Source of the DNA: Acidovorax sp. SCN 68-22
GTDB taxonomy: Bacteria > Pseudomonadota > Gammaproteobacteria > Burkholderiales > Burkholderiaceae_C
Assembly: GCA_001724785.1 (NCBI GenBank)
Contig: MEDL01000014.1
Coordinates: 1-49,429 of the forward strand
DNA length: 49,429 nucleotides
Reading direction: 5' to 3'
Shown here: in pieces, positions 17,601 through 27,903 of the stretch
Position numbering within the stretch: the stretch's first letter is position 1
Layout: every line of letters starts with the position of its first letter
The notes under the pieces: model-generated
What the model was told of the DNA's origin: nothing
Seen by the model: only the letters and a program-made list of their open reading frames with translations
The model's database searches: none
Position numbers and translations under genes: made by a program

Positions 17601-20599
17601 CACAGCAGCAGGCCGCGCGCATCGCTCTTGCCGGTGCAGAGGATGCCCAGGTCGCGCGTTTCGGTGTGGTTGTCGTAGCTGTAGAAACCGCCGACGATGC
17701 GCTTCCTGCTGCTGGTGGTGATGCGCACCCGGCCCTGCACCTGAAGCGGCACGCCCGCCAGCGGCTGGCCCTGGGGCGAGAGCGCCAGGGCGTGGAAGCG
17801 CGCCTTGCTGCCCGAGGCCACCCAGCCTTCCGTCTTGATGCCGGCCACCACGGCGGCCGGCCAGAGCGTGCTGCTGCTGCGCAGGGTCTGCACCTCGCCG
17901 CCGGGGTCGGCGTAGCTCGCCTCCACCACCAGTTCCTGGGCACTGCCGGCGCGCGGCAACGGCTCCAGGGTCACCTGGCCGGCGCCGTTGGCATCGAGCG
18001 CCAGCGGCAGCTTGTCGGCGACGATGCGCCCGCCCTCGCCCCCTGCGGGCGCGGGAGCGCCGTCTCCATCTTCATCGCTGGACTGCGGCCCCTCGGCGGC
18101 GGCTTCCGCGGCGCGCGGCGGGGCAAAGGAAAAACCGTCGTAATCGGCGAACGACAGCGCCTTGCCGCGCACCAGCGCCGAGACGCGCACCGGCAGGCGC
18201 GCCGCCGCGCCGCCCGCGACGTACTGCACCTGCACCTGGACGCCAAGCTTGCGCAGGTTGACGAGCGGCCCCTTGTGCTGCGGTTGCACGCTGCCGGCGA
18301 GCACCGGCAGGCGGAAGGCCTCGACGCGGAACTGCCCCGACCCCAGGCTGTGCGCCTGCTGGCCCTTGCGGCGCAGTTCCACCGTGTACACGCCCAGCTT
18401 GGCGGCGGGCGGCACGGCGAACTCGCTCACGGCGCTGCGCCCGCCGGTCGGCGTGGTGCGCCAGGCGAGCGGCTGGGTGAACTCCTGGCCGCTGCCCAGG
18501 TGCGTCACCAGCAGCTCGTCGGGCTCGGTGCGCGCGAGCGCAAAGCCGGCCGCCGTTTCGGTGCGCAAGAAGTGCTTCATGGACACCGTCTCGCCGGCGC
18601 GCACCAGGGTGCGGTCGAACACCGTGTGCGCGCGCTGGTCGCGCTCGCCGTCGCTGCTGGTCGGCACGTTGAAGCGCCAGGGCTCGATGCCGCGTTGCCA
18701 GTCGCTCCAGACGAACGCCATGTCGGCCACGCCGTCGGCGCCGCTGTGGCGCGCGCTGACGAAGTAACCGTCGGAGCTGCCGTAGCCCGGGTCCTCGTCG
18801 TCGCAGCGCGGCGCCTCGGGCGACAGGCCGGCGAGCGGCGCGCGGCCCTGCGCATCGGTCAGCGCCTCCGCCAGCAGGCGACCGTCGCAGCCTGAGACCT
18901 GCACGCGCGCACCGGCCACGGGCTGGCCCTTGTCGAGCGAGGTGACCCAGGCGAGCGCGTTCTCGCGCCCGAGCTTGAAGTGCACTGCCAGGTTGGTGAC
19001 AAGCGCGCTGGTGCGCACGTACATGGCGCGCCCGGCGCCGTATTCGGGCGCCAGCAACGCCTCCCCGAGGCGCGGCGAAGCCACTTCGAGCACATGAAAG
19101 CCCGGCGCCAGCGGCACACCCACCACCTCGAAAGGGCGCGGGTCGGCGGCATCGGCACGCGGCAGGGTGACGCTGCGCGCGCCCGGCAGGCCGGCCAGCA
19201 GCGGCAGCATGCGCGACTGCACATAGTGGCGCTCGCCCTGCGGCAGCACCGGCGGCAGGGGTGCGCGGGCGTCGCGCGCGGCCTGCTTGCGCGGCACCTC
19301 GGCGCGGTCGTAGTACTGCACGCGCCGGTACCAGGCAATGATGTCGGCGTCGCTCTGCGGACTGAGCGTGTTCATGCGGGCGCCCTGCGCCGCCGGGCCG
19401 ATGGCGTCCAGGCGCAGCGCCGCTTCGACCTTGCGCAGCGTGAGCGGCAGCAGTGCCGGACCGTCCGGGCCCTCGGCGAAGCGTTCGACCACGCCGAACG
19501 GCGCGGCGGCGAACTTGGCCAGCGGTGGCATGGCGCCCGTGGCCACGGCCAGGGGGAACATGCCGGCGTTGGCCAGATGCCGGCCCGAGGCGTCTTGCAG
19601 GTCCTGCGGCAGCTCCACGGTGTAGCCGGTCGATTCCTCGAACGGCGGCGCGAAACGCACGCTCGTGACGAGCGCATCGGGCCGGACCGGCGCGGCGTCG
19701 CCATCCTCGCCGACGAGCGGCTTTTGCTGCCCCTGCGGGCCGCGCAGGCGCAGCGCGGCAGCGAGCTTGTGCGGCACCGGCGCACTGAACACCACCGCCA
19801 TGGGACGGATCGGCAGGCACGCGGCCTGCGCGTTCTCGCGCTCGCAGTGCAGTTCGGCGGTGAAGGCCTCGCGCACGGTGTAGCCAAAGCGCTTGTCGAC
19901 CTTGGTCGTCACGCCGCTGGGCGTGGCCAGGCCCTTGCCCACCACCAGTTGCAGCTTGCTGCCCGGTGTCAGGCGCCGGTTGCAGGCCAGGGTGACGAGC
20001 GCCAGCGGCGCCTTCGCCGCCTCCCGGTCGAGCCGCAGGGCCTGGAGCAGTTCGGCGCGCTGCGCGCCTCCGATCAGGCGCACGGGGATGCGCTCGCCCA
20101 CGCCTTCCAGGCTGCACCAGGCGCTGGCCTGCACACTCTCCAGCGTCGCCGGGCCGCTCAATTGCAGGACGAAGAACTGCTCTTCGTCGAGCTCCTGCCA
20201 GGTGCCGGGGCGGATGTGCCGGACAAACGGCCCGCCACTATTGAATTGATAGCTCCTGGCGCCCTTCCAGTCTGCGCCAGAGGACGATTTGAACCCTGAA
20301 ACGGGCTGCGCCGTGCAGCGCACGCCGGGCGGCAGCGCCTGGGCGAAATCGAACACCCATTCGCGCTCGCTGGTCCAGCGGCCGCTGCCCTGGCTGGCGG
20401 AGGCGTCGCTGCACGTGATGTCGAAGGGCGCGCGCGCGGCCGGGTCGCCGAACTGCACGGCGGGCGCATCGAAGCGGGCGACCACCTGGCGCGCGTTCGC
20501 GACTTCGCCCTGCGGCGAAAAGCTGCCCAGTTGCAGGGCCAGTGCGGCAGGCAAAGCCAGCGTGGCCGCCAGGGCCACGAGGAACGGGCGCGGGTGCAT
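14603..20599 (-). CDS. yfaS: Alpha-2-macroglobulin family protein YfaS
   Basis: The protein has 1998 residues with a signal peptide (MHPRPFLVALAATLALPAALA) and no lipobox at its end, so it is probably periplasmic rather than a lipoprotein as in E. coli. It is a chain of macroglobulin-like domains. A bait-like region lies about residues 830-860 (EAAAEGPQSSDEDGDGAPAP, acidic and disordered). The MG10/thioester domain contains CLEQ at about residue 1503, the thioester motif that can trap proteases covalently. The C-terminal domains end in GEAPNAPVQVGQK. Bacterial A2Ms are thought to protect the periplasm from proteases, working with PBP1C, whose gene follows after 33 bp. Repeat copy 5 is embedded in frame near residue 105-120. 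Confidence 0.93.
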   Translation of the reverse strand: MHPRPFLVALAATLALPAALALQLGSFSPQGEVANARQVVARFDAPAVQFGDPAARAPFDITCSDASASQGSGRWTSEREWVFDFAQALPPGVRCTAQPVSGFKSSSGADWKGARSYQFNSGGPFVRHIRPGTWQELDEEQFFVLQLSGPATLESVQASAWCSLEGVGERIPVRLIGGAQRAELLQALRLDREAAKAPLALVTLACNRRLTPGSKLQLVVGKGLATPSGVTTKVDKRFGYTVREAFTAELHCERENAQAACLPIRPMAVVFSAPVPHKLAAALRLRGPQGQQKPLVGEDGDAAPVRPDALVTSVRFAPPFEESTGYTVELPQDLQDASGRHLANAGMFPLAVATGAMPPLAKFAAAPFGVVERFAEGPDGPALLPLTLRKVEAALRLDAIGPAAQGARMNTLSPQSDADIIAWYRRVQYYDRAEVPRKQAARDARAPLPPVLPQGERHYVQSRMLPLLAGLPGARSVTLPRADAADPRPFEVVGVPLAPGFHVLEVASPRLGEALLAPEYGAGRAMYVRTSALVTNLAVHFKLGRENALAWVTSLDKGQPVAGARVQVSGCDGRLLAEALTDAQGRAPLAGLSPEAPRCDDEDPGYGSSDGYFVSARHSGADGVADMAFVWSDWQRGIEPWRFNVPTSSDGERDQRAHTVFDRTLVRAGETVSMKHFLRTETAAGFALARTEPDELLVTHLGSGQEFTQPLAWRTTPTGGRSAVSEFAVPPAAKLGVYTVELRRKGQQAHSLGSGQFRVEAFRLPVLAGSVQPQHKGPLVNLRKLGVQVQVQYVAGGAAARLPVRVSALVRGKALSFADYDGFSFAPPRAAEAAAEGPQSSDEDGDGAPAPAGGEGGRIVADKLPLALDANGAGQVTLEPLPRAGSAQELVVEASYADPGGEVQTLRSSSTLWPAAVVAGIKTEGWVASGSKARFHALALSPQGQPLAGVPLQVQGRVRITTSSRKRIVGGFYSYDNHTETRDLGILCTGKSDARGLLLCEARLDDTGEVELTASARDPDGNTFDAAATVWVSRAGEQWFGGENHDRIDVLPERRSYQPGETARLQVRMPFREATALVAVEREGIIETQVVKLSGKDPSIALKVEPGWGPNVYISVLALRGRLHEVPWYSFFTWGYKAPRDWWGAFWHDGKQYKLPTALVDLSKPAFRFGMAEIQVGAAAHRIDVKVAADQASYPVRGKAQVTISATLPDGKPAAHAEVALAAVDEALLELMPNSSWNLLGAMLQRRAWGVQTATAQMEIIGRRHYGKKAAPPGGGGGRAPTRELLDTLLLWQPAIRLDDKGQARVTVPLNDALSSFRVVAVADASVGLFGTGTTTIRSTQDLQIISGLPPLVRGGDRFRAQITLRNTTAKAMQVEAAPRATLIDLQPQVVEIPAGEARELAWEVAVPEALAETRAQALLWEIAAHDRLGGARDALKAQQRVVPAVPVAVQQGTLVQLDGSYTLPVAPPPGALPGRGGVQLALQPKLAEGLPGVRDWWARYPYSCLEQQAGKAIGMQDAAAWRALTARLPAYLDEDGLASYFPPRAGETHSGSDVLTAHLLAAADEAAALDPAMALPDAVRAPMELALVAFVEGRLQRKFWSPREDLPVRKLAAIAALARGGKAQARMLSAITIAPNQWPTNAVLDWLAILRRVPGIARQSEHLQEAEQILRSRLNYQGTRVGFSTEQQDAWWWLMQGSDVNAARLLLWAIDEPAWQAELPRLVTGFIARQQGGAWSTTTANLWGGLALRRFSAKFESTPVAGRTEAQLHGETGRIDWAKVVRVQPGDAAGAPHGASQWGAPSAPGMLTGNTLLLAWPQGGAGTLTVAHQGSGKPWLTVQSLAAVPRSAPLAAGYRVRRSVAPVEQADKGLPPGQYARGDVLRVTLEVEASADMTWVAITDPIPGGATILGSGLGRDSEIATQGEARSGSGWPAFEERSFEAFRSYYQYLPRGKVQLQYTLRLNNAGHFALPPTRVEALYAPEMFGEAPNAPVQVGQK
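20238..20292. repeat. AGCGCTT-family repeat, copy 5 (diverged), inside yfaS
   Basis: On the plus strand it reads CTATTGAATTGATAGCT, then CTGGCGC (20256-20262) and GCGCCAG (20274-20280) as a perfect 7-bp stem, then AGGACGATTT. This matches the order of copy 6 (CTAT...GATAGCT, stem, AGGCCATTTTT), although the stem bases have changed. It is read through in frame as FKSSSGADWKGARSYQFNS in YfaS. Confidence 0.55.
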
Positions 20600-20729
20600 G
20601 CGAACTCCCGGGTTGTGCGGGCGGCAAGGGTACCAAACCGCACAGGGCCTGCCGCCGGTGTCCTACGCGAGTGGCGCGCCCTGCGCCGCACCATTGCCTG
20701 CCCGCCCTTCCATCCAGGAGCCCCAACCC

Positions 20730-22850
20730 ATGACACGAGCCAAAACGGCGCCCAAATCCAGCAAGCCGGCCAAGACCACCAAAGCGGCCCAGGCGGCAGA
20801 CGACGGTACGCGCGGCAATGGCGGCGAACTCCAGCAACAAGCCAATGCCGAGCACCCGGTGCTGACGACGCAGCTGGGCATCGCCATCGCCGACAACCAG
20901 AATTCGCTCAGCGCCGCCCGACGTGGGCCGGTGCTGCTGGAAGACTTCGTCCTCCGGGAAAAAATCACCCACTTCGACCATGAGCGCATCCCCGAGCGCG
21001 TGGTGCACGCGCGCGGCTCGGCGGCCCACGGCTTCTTCGAGTTGACGGCGTCCCTGGGCGCGTACACGACCGCCCGCATCCTGACCGAAGTCGGCAAGCA
21101 GACGCCGGTGTTCGCGCGCTTTTCCACCGTCGCCGGCAGCAAGGGCTCGGTCGACACGCCGCGCGACGTGCGCGGCTTCGCCGTGAAGTTCTACACCGAG
21201 GAAGGCAACTGGGACCTGGTGGGCAACAACATCCCGGTGTTCTTCATTCAGGACGCCATGAAGTTCCCCGACCTGGTCCACGCCGTCAAACCCGAGCCCG
21301 ACCGGGCCTTCCCGCAAGCGGCGAGCGCGCACGACACCTTCTGGGACTTCATCTCGCTCATGCCCGAATCCATGCACATGGTCATGTGGCAGATGAGCGA
21401 CCGCACCATCCCGCGGAGCTTTCGCATGATGGAAGGCTTTGGCGTGCACACCTTCCGCCTGATCAACGCCGAAGGCCAGAGCACGTTCGTGAAGTTCCAC
21501 TGGCGCCCGAAGCTCGGCCTGCAATCCACCGTGTGGGACGAAGCCCTGAAACTGCAGGCCGCCGACAACGACTTCCTGCGCCGCGACTTGTTCGAGGCCA
21601 TCAGCGCCGGCCAATTCCCCGAGTGGGAACTGGCGGTGCAACTCTTCACCGAGGAAGACGCGGAAGGCTTCCCGTTCGACCACCTGGACGCCACCAAGCT
21701 CGTGCCGGAGGAACTGGTTCCCCTGCAGGTCATCGGGCGCATGGTGCTCAACCGCTGGCCGGACAATTTCTTCGCCGAGACGGAGCAGGCCGCTTTCTGC
21801 CCGGCCAACGTCCCGCCGGGCATTGATTTCTCGAACGACCCGCTGCTCCAGGGACGGCTGTTCTCGTACCTGGACACGCAGCTGATCCGGCTCGGCGGGC
21901 CCAACTTCGCGCAGATTCCGATCAACGCGCCGCAGTGCCCGTTCCACAACTTCCAGCGCGACGGCCACATGCAGATGCGCCAGCCGCAGGGCCGCGTGAA
22001 TTACGAGCCGAGCAGCCTGCAGCCCGGCACACCGCGCGCCGCGCAGGCAGTGGGCACGCACGCCTTCGCCGAACGCCTGGACGACGGCGCCAAGGGCCGC
22101 GTGCGGCCCGAGAGCTTTGCCGACCATTTCAGCCAGGCGCGCATGTTCTACCGCAGCCAGAGCGACGTCGAACAGGCCCATCTCGCGTCGGCGCTGGTGT
22201 TCGAGCTGTCCAAGGTGGAAACAGTGCACGTGCGCGTCGCCATGGTGGCGCAATTGCGCAATGTCGACGACACGCTCGCCGAGCGCGTGGCCGACGGCCT
22301 GGGCATGGTGGAGATGCCCCCCGCCGCACCTGCCGCCGCGCCGCCGCAGGACCTGCCGCTCTCGCCCGCCACCACACTGATCCCGCGCATGAAGCCGACG
22401 CTGGAGGGCCGCTGCGTCGGCATCCTGGTCGCCGACGGTTCCAATGCCAAATCCATCGCCACGCTGCAAGCGGCCAGCACGGCGGCCGGTGCGATGGTGA
22501 AGATCGTCGCGCCCAAGGTCGGCGGCGCACTGCTGGACGACGGCACCCTGCTCCCCGCGGACCGCCAGTTGCAGGGCGCCCCCTCGGCGCTGTTCGATGC
22601 CGTCGCCTCGGTGATCTCGCCCGAGATGGGCGCGCAGCTGGCCGCCGAAGCCGCCGCGGTCGACTGGTTCCGCGACGCCTTCGGCCACTTGAAGGCCATT
22701 GCCGCCTGCCAGGGCACCCAGGCGGTGCTGGACGCGGGCGGCGTACCGCGCGACGCCGGCGTCTTCGACCCCGAGGACACGGCCGGCTTCCTGGAGGCCG
22801 CCAAGACGCGCCAGTGGGACCGCGAACCCACGCTGCGCACGCTCGCCTGA
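20730..22850 (+). CDS. katE: Large-subunit (HPII-type) catalase
   Basis: The protein has 706 residues, the size of clade 2 catalases, with the extra C-terminal flavodoxin/PfpI-like domain (about 560-706, starting [15 protein letters not shown]). Catalase core features are the distal His in [12 protein letters not shown] (about 91), the Asn in [16 protein letters not shown] and the proximal haem Tyr in [14 protein letters not shown]. It converts H2O2 to water and O2 in the cytoplasm. The N-terminus is Lys/Ala/Thr-rich ([16 protein letters not shown]). The ATG at 20730 has an AGGAG ribosome site nine bases upstream. It is divergent from yfaS (130 bp apart) and is followed 31 bp on by a ferritin-like gene, likely in one stress operon. 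Confidence 0.97.
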   Translation: MTRAKTAPKSSKPAKTTKAAQAADDGTRGNGGELQQQANAEHPVLTTQLGIAIADNQNSLSAARRGPVLLEDFVLREKITHFDHERIPERVVHARGSAAHGFFELTASLGAYTTARILTEVGKQTPVFARFSTVAGSKGSVDTPRDVRGFAVKFYTEEGNWDLVGNNIPVFFIQDAMKFPDLVHAVKPEPDRAFPQAASAHDTFWDFISLMPESMHMVMWQMSDRTIPRSFRMMEGFGVHTFRLINAEGQSTFVKFHWRPKLGLQSTVWDEALKLQAADNDFLRRDLFEAISAGQFPEWELAVQLFTEEDAEGFPFDHLDATKLVPEELVPLQVIGRMVLNRWPDNFFAETEQAAFCPANVPPGIDFSNDPLLQGRLFSYLDTQLIRLGGPNFAQIPINAPQCPFHNFQRDGHMQMRQPQGRVNYEPSSLQPGTPRAAQAVGTHAFAERLDDGAKGRVRPESFADHFSQARMFYRSQSDVEQAHLASALVFELSKVETVHVRVAMVAQLRNVDDTLAERVADGLGMVEMPPAAPAAAPPQDLPLSPATTLIPRMKPTLEGRCVGILVADGSNAKSIATLQAASTAAGAMVKIVAPKVGGALLDDGTLLPADRQLQGAPSALFDAVASVISPEMGAQLAAEAAAVDWFRDAFGHLKAIAACQGTQAVLDAGGVPRDAGVFDPEDTAGFLEAAKTRQWDREPTLRTLA

Positions 22851-22881
22851 CCCTTTGTTCACACCCCCAAGGAGAAACACG

Positions 22882-23490
22882 ATGAAAACCGAAAAATACA
22901 ACCGCGCCCAGCTCGAAGATTTGGTGCTGCAGATGATGGAGACCGAGCTCGGCGGCGAGAAGATCTACCGCGCCGCCATTGCCGCGGCCAAGAACCCCGA
23001 TCTGCGCGAGGAATGGGAAGGCTACCTGGAGGAAACGCTGCACCACCAGGAAGTGGTGCGCGGCCTGTGCGCCACGCTCGGCCTGGACCCCGACCAGCCC
23101 ACGCCGACCCGCGCCGTGGTGGCGCATATCGGCAAGTCGCTGCTGCAGGCGATCGAGCTGGCGCAGCGCAACGCCCCGCCGGAAGTGGCGCAAGTGGTCG
23201 CGGCCGAGTGCGTGGTGCACGCGGAAACCAAGGACCATTCGAACTGGGAACTGCTGGGCCGTGTGGCGGAGGTGGCGACGGGCGATCTCGGCAAGGCGCT
23301 CAAGGACGCGCACGAGGAGGTCGAGCAGCAGGAAGACCACCACCTGTTCCACTCCAAGGGCTGGTGGCGCGAGCTGGCCATCCAGGGCCTGGGCATGCCG
23401 GCCGTGCTGCCGCCGCCCGAAGAAGTGAAGAAGGTCGAGACGGCCATCGGCGCTTCGCGTGCCGAGCAGGCGCGCACCGAAATGCTCTGA
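22882..23490 (+). CDS. Ferritin-like four-helix protein
   Basis: The protein has 202 residues. Helices carry metal-ligand-like patterns: METELGGEKIY, LEETLHHQE, AECVVHAETKDHSNWE and EEVEQQEDHH, the E...ExxH spacing of ferritin-like diiron bundles. The C-terminal 50 residues are a less ordered tail. The ATG at 22882 has AAGGAG upstream. It follows katE by 31 bp, so a role in peroxide or iron handling is a reasonable inference, as in catalase-linked ferritin-like or Mn-catalase-like proteins, but the specific activity is unknown. The stop codon lies 8 bp before repeat copy 6. It converges on argH. Confidence 0.75.
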   Translation: MKTEKYNRAQLEDLVLQMMETELGGEKIYRAAIAAAKNPDLREEWEGYLEETLHHQEVVRGLCATLGLDPDQPTPTRAVVAHIGKSLLQAIELAQRNAPPEVAQVVAAECVVHAETKDHSNWELLGRVAEVATGDLGKALKDAHEEVEQQEDHHLFHSKGWWRELAIQGLGMPAVLPPPEEVKKVETAIGASRAEQARTEML

Positions 23491-23497
23491 GAAGAAC

Positions 23498-23558
23498 TAT
23501 CGGATTGATAGCTGCCAGCGCTTTTCCCATAAGCGCTGGAGGCCATTTTTAATCAAAT
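23498..23558. repeat. AGCGCTT hairpin repeat, copy 6
   Basis: Perfect 9-bp arms CCAGCGCTT (23515-23523) and AAGCGCTGG (23531-23539) flank a 7-nt loop, with GATAGCTG on the left and AGGCCATTTTT on the right. It fills the gap between the converging ferritin-like and argH genes. The argH stop codon (23553-23555, minus) is within its right edge. It could serve as a bidirectional terminator. Confidence 0.85.
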
Positions 23559-25058
23559 TTTTTCAAGCCGGGCCTGGTGGCGCGCAATCTGCACGCGCAC
23601 CTGCGCCGGCGCGGTGCCGCCCAGCGTGCTGCGCGCGTCCAGCGAACCGCGCAGGCTGAGCACCTCGTACACGTCCTTGTCGATCTGCGGGTGGAAGCCC
23701 TGCAGCACGGCGAGGGGCAGGTCGGACAGGTCGCAGGCGTGCGACTGCGCCGCCTTGACGGCGTGCGCCACGGTTTCGTGCGCGTCGCGGAACGGCAGGC
23801 CTTTCTTCACCAGGTAGTCCGCCAGGTCGGTGGCCGTGGCGTAGCCCTTGCGCGCGGCGTCCTCCATGGGCTCGCGGTTGACGGTGATGCCGCCACTCTT
23901 GGCGCCCGTGGCCGGATCGGCCTGGCCGCCGATCATCTCGGCAAAGATGCGCAGCGTGTCCTTGAGCGTGTCGACGGTATCGAACAGCGGCTCCTTGTCT
24001 TCCTGGTTGTCCTTGTTGTAGGCCAGCGGCTGGCCCTTCATCAGCGTGATCAGCGCCACCAGGTGGCCGACCACGCGGCCGGCCTTGCCGCGCGCGAGTT
24101 CGGGCACGTCCGGGTTCTTCTTCTGCGGCATGATGGACGAGCCGGTGGTGAAGCGGTCGGCGATGCGGATGAAGGCGAAGTTCTGGCTCATCCACAGCAC
24201 CAGCTCCTCGGACAGGCGGCTGATGTGCACCATCACCAGGCTGGCGGCGGCGGCGAACTCGATGGCGAAATCGCGGTCGCTCACCGCGTCCAGGCTGTTC
24301 TGGCACACCACGGGGAAGCCGTTCGCATCGACCATGCCCAAGGTACGCGCCACGCGTTCCCGGTCGAGCGGGTAGGTGGTTCCGGCCAGGGCGGCGCTGC
24401 CGAGCGGCAGCTGGTTGACGCGGCGGCGCACGTCCGCCATGCGCTCGGCATCGCGCGCGAACATCTCCACATAGGCGAGCAGATGGTGGGCAAAGCTCAC
24501 CGGCTGCGCCACCTGCAGGTGCGTGAAGCCGGGCAGGATCACCTCGACATTGCGGCCCGCCACCTCGACCAGCGCACGCTGCAGGTCGGCGAGCAGGTTG
24601 GCGATGAGGTCGATCTCGCCGCGCAGCCACAGGCGCACGTCGGTGGCGACCTGATCGTTGCGGCTGCGGCCGGTGTGCAGGCGCTTGCCGGCGTCGCCGA
24701 CGAGCTGCGTCAGGCGCGCCTCGATGTTCAGGTGCACGTCTTCCAGGTCGAGCTTCCAGTCGAACTGGCCGGCCTCGATCTCGGCGCGCACCATGCCCAG
24801 GCCGCGCACGATCTCCTGGTGGTCGGCCGCGCCGATGATGCCCTGCGCGGCCAGCATCTCGGCGTGCGCCAGGCTGCCTTCGATGTCGGCGCGCCACAGG
24901 CGCTGGTCGAAGAACACGCTGGCGGTGTAGCGCTTGACCAAGTCGCTCATGGGTTCGGAAAACAGCGCCGACCAGGCTTGCGCCTTGGTGTCGAGCTGGT
25001 TGGCGGAGGCGTGCGGCGCGGCGCCGGCGGGCGCGCTCTGGTCTTGGCTGGTGGGCAT
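23553..25058 (-). CDS. argH: Argininosuccinate lyase
   Basis: ArgH cleaves argininosuccinate to arginine and fumarate, the last step of arginine biosynthesis, as a cytoplasmic tetramer. From ATG 25058 ([10 protein letters not shown]) the protein has 501 residues, about 35 longer at the N-terminus than most, with a low-complexity extension before [11 protein letters not shown]. Signature motifs are the [12 protein letters not shown] block, the catalytic His region ([17 protein letters not shown]) and the superfamily signature [12 protein letters not shown] with the catalytic serine. The ORF-track start adds 22 unlikely residues. It is divergent from the sensor kinase gene by 51 bp, the conserved argH-algZ-algR neighbourhood of beta- and gammaproteobacteria. 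Confidence 0.97.
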   Translation of the reverse strand: MPTSQDQSAPAGAAPHASANQLDTKAQAWSALFSEPMSDLVKRYTASVFFDQRLWRADIEGSLAHAEMLAAQGIIGAADHQEIVRGLGMVRAEIEAGQFDWKLDLEDVHLNIEARLTQLVGDAGKRLHTGRSRNDQVATDVRLWLRGEIDLIANLLADLQRALVEVAGRNVEVILPGFTHLQVAQPVSFAHHLLAYVEMFARDAERMADVRRRVNQLPLGSAALAGTTYPLDRERVARTLGMVDANGFPVVCQNSLDAVSDRDFAIEFAAAASLVMVHISRLSEELVLWMSQNFAFIRIADRFTTGSSIMPQKKNPDVPELARGKAGRVVGHLVALITLMKGQPLAYNKDNQEDKEPLFDTVDTLKDTLRIFAEMIGGQADPATGAKSGGITVNREPMEDAARKGYATATDLADYLVKKGLPFRDAHETVAHAVKAAQSHACDLSDLPLAVLQGFHPQIDKDVYEVLSLRGSLDARSTLGGTAPAQVRVQIARHQARLEKI

Positions 25059-25109
25059 GTGAGGGCAATAATCGCGCACCTCCGCCAGCCGGACCATCCG
25101 GATGCCGCA

Positions 25110-26219
25110 ATGCACGAGACGCAAATTTTATCGACCCTGCCCGGCGTACCCCCGCCCGCGCGCGCCGCGCCGGGTCGGGCGCCGGTGCTGGTGTTCGATG
25201 CCTGCGATCTGGGCGTGGTGCTGCGCGCGGTGCTGTTCGTCGAGCTGGTGCTGGCCGTGGGCGCCATGTTCGGCGCCCCGGCACCCCTCGAATGGCTGGC
25301 GCGCGTGGCGCTGCTGACCGGCGGCGCTCTACCCGCCACCCTGGCCTGGCTGGTAGCGGCCTGCAGCGCCAAGCGCCTGCTGGCGCGCCTGCCGGTGCGC
25401 GTGCAGTACACGGCGGGCGTGCTGCTCGGCGCGCTTGCCGGCCTGGCGGCCTGCGCCATGCTGACCATGGTGGGCGCAGCCGCCCCGGCCCCGTGGTGGG
25501 CCAGCGCCGCCAGCGGCGCGCTGCTGGCGGCGCTGCTGGTGGCCGCGCTGGCGCTGCGCGCGCGCGGGCGCACCCCGGCGGCGACCACGGCGCGGTTGAC
25601 CGAGCTGCAATCGCGCATTCGCCCGCACTTTCTCTTCAACACCCTCAACAGCGCCATCGCCCTGGTGCGCGCCGATCCCTCGCGCGCCGAATCGCTGCTG
25701 GAAGACCTGAGCGACCTGTTCCGCCACGCGCTGGTGGAACAGGGCGAAACCGTCACCCTGGCCGAGGAGCTGGAGCTGGCGCAGCGCTACCTGGGCATCG
25801 AGCAGGTGCGCTTCGGCGAGCGCCTGCAGGTGCAGTGGCAGATCGACCCGCGCGCCGGCAGCGCCTTGCTGCCGCCGCTGCTGCTGCAGCCGCTCGTGGA
25901 AAACGCCGTCAAGCACGGCGTCGAGCCGAGCAGCTGGGGCGGACGCCTGCGCGTGTGTACCGAGCTGCGCGGCAGCCGCGTCATCGTGCGCATCACCAAC
26001 ACCCTGCCGGCCGAACGCGCACGCACCGGCGAGGCCGCGCCCGGCCACGGTATCGCGCTGGCCAACGTGCGGGCGCGCCTGGCGCTGCTGCACGACGTGC
26101 AGGCCGAATTCAGCGCCGGGGTGCGCGGCCCGCTCTACGAGGTGCGGCTTTCGCTGCCGGCAGCGCGCGCCGCGGCGTCGGCCGGCGCGCCCAGAGCCAC
26201 GGCGGGGCGCGCCGCATGA
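25110..26219 (+). CDS. LytS/AlgZ-family sensor histidine kinase
   Basis: The protein has 369 residues with four hydrophobic segments (about 28-50, 60-82, 95-118 and 122-145) and no large periplasmic domain, as in AlgZ/FimS. The kinase core is of the His_kinase/HATPase_c type. The phospho-accepting His lies in [13 protein letters not shown] and the N-box in [12 protein letters not shown]. It phosphorylates the LytTR regulator encoded next, whose ATG overlaps its TGA stop (ATGA), implying translational coupling. In Pseudomonas the AlgZ/AlgR pair controls alginate, twitching and virulence. Here it lies about 1.7 kb from the start of the exopolysaccharide insert, which is suggestive but not evidence of control. 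Confidence 0.9.
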   Translation: MHETQILSTLPGVPPPARAAPGRAPVLVFDACDLGVVLRAVLFVELVLAVGAMFGAPAPLEWLARVALLTGGALPATLAWLVAACSAKRLLARLPVRVQYTAGVLLGALAGLAACAMLTMVGAAAPAPWWASAASGALLAALLVAALALRARGRTPAATTARLTELQSRIRPHFLFNTLNSAIALVRADPSRAESLLEDLSDLFRHALVEQGETVTLAEELELAQRYLGIEQVRFGERLQVQWQIDPRAGSALLPPLLLQPLVENAVKHGVEPSSWGGRLRVCTELRGSRVIVRITNTLPAERARTGEAAPGHGIALANVRARLALLHDVQAEFSAGVRGPLYEVRLSLPAARAAASAGAPRATAGRAA

Positions 26220-26974
26220 ACATCCTGGTGGTGGACGACGAAGCGCTGGCGCGCCGGCGCCTGGCGACGCTGCTCGCCGACTGCGGCGCAACGCCGCCGC
26301 ACCGCGTGTCCGAGGCCGCCAGCGGCGCCGAAGCCCTGGCCCTGCTGGCGCCCGGCGATGGGCGCGGCACCGACCTGGTGCTGCTCGACATCCACATGCC
26401 GGGGCTCGACGGCCTGATGCTGGCGCACCGGTTGCGCGCGCTGGCCTGGCCGCCGGCGATCGTCTTCGTCACCGCGCACGCCGAGCACGCGCTGAGCGCG
26501 TTCGAGCTGGAGGCGGTGGACTACCTGACCAAACCGGTGCGTCTGGAGCGCCTGCAGCAGGCGCTGGCCAAGGTGCAGCGCCTGCGCGAGCGCCCCGCCC
26601 CGGCGCCCCTGGCGCCGCCGCCGGCCGCGCCGGGCGCGAGCCTGCTGATCCACGACCGGGGGCGCACCGAGCGCGTGCCGCTCGCCGAGGTGCTGCTGTG
26701 CAAGGCCGAGCTGAAATACGTCACGGTGCGCACCGCCGCGCGCAGCTACGTGCTCGACAGCACGCTGGCCGAACTGGAGGCGCGCCACGCCGCGCACCTG
26801 ATGCGCGTGCACCGCAACGCCCTGGTGGCGCGCGGCGCGGTGCGCGCGCTGGAGCGCCACTTCGACGCCGAGGAAGGCGAAGTCTGGGCAGTGCGCCTGG
26901 CCGGGCTGGCCGAACCGGTGCCGGTTTCGCGCCGCCAGGTGGCGGCGGTGCGCGAGGCCCTGGTCACCAGTTGA
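26216..26974 (+). CDS. algR: LytTR-family response regulator (AlgR-like)
   Basis: The protein has 252 residues. The N-terminal receiver domain (1-120) has acidic residues in ILVVDDEA, the phosphorylated Asp in LVLLDIHMPGLDG and the conserved Lys in DYLTKPVRL. A Pro/Ala linker leads to a C-terminal LytTR DNA-binding domain (about 145-250) with EVLLCKAELKYVTVRT and LMRVHRNALVARGAV. It overlaps the kinase gene by four bases. In Pseudomonas and many beta-proteobacteria algR is followed by hemC; here it is followed by converging hisF with repeat copy 7 between them. The AlgR orthology is inferred from the argH-kinase-regulator gene order, and the target genes are unknown. Confidence 0.88.
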   Translation: MNILVVDDEALARRRLATLLADCGATPPHRVSEAASGAEALALLAPGDGRGTDLVLLDIHMPGLDGLMLAHRLRALAWPPAIVFVTAHAEHALSAFELEAVDYLTKPVRLERLQQALAKVQRLRERPAPAPLAPPPAAPGASLLIHDRGRTERVPLAEVLLCKAELKYVTVRTAARSYVLDSTLAELEARHAAHLMRVHRNALVARGAVRALERHFDAEEGEVWAVRLAGLAEPVPVSRRQVAAVREALVTS

Positions 26975-27030
26975 CTCAAAAATAATAGCTGCCATCCCTT
27001 ACGGGATAAGCGCTAGCGCCTGATTTTGCC
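26975..27030. repeat. AGCGCTT-family repeat, copy 7 (rearranged stem)
   Basis: It begins with AAAATAATAGCTGCC as in copy 6, but the left arm is replaced by ATCCC-TTAC-GGGAT. The right AAGCGCT half then follows, with a small AGCGCTAGCGCC palindrome. It sits between converging algR and hisF, at a place where gene order differs from related genomes. Confidence 0.7.
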
Positions 27031-27047
27031 CATATTTTTGGCTCCGC

Positions 27048-27851
<804 letters not shown>

Positions 27852-27887
27852 GGCAGAAACAGCTGGGCAGTGGAGGGCAAGGCGCGC

Positions 27888-27896
27888 AAGATAGCA
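27888..27896 (-). promoter_or_regulatory. Possible extended -10 promoter for hisF
   Basis: On the minus strand TGCTATCTT fits an extended -10 element (TGn followed by a TATAAT-like hexamer), 37 bp before the hisF ATG. No good -35 hexamer is seen at the proper distance. The main argument is that hisF, cut off from the upstream his genes, must be transcribed from nearby. Confidence 0.3.
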
Positions 27897-27903
27897 CGCG
27901 CGC

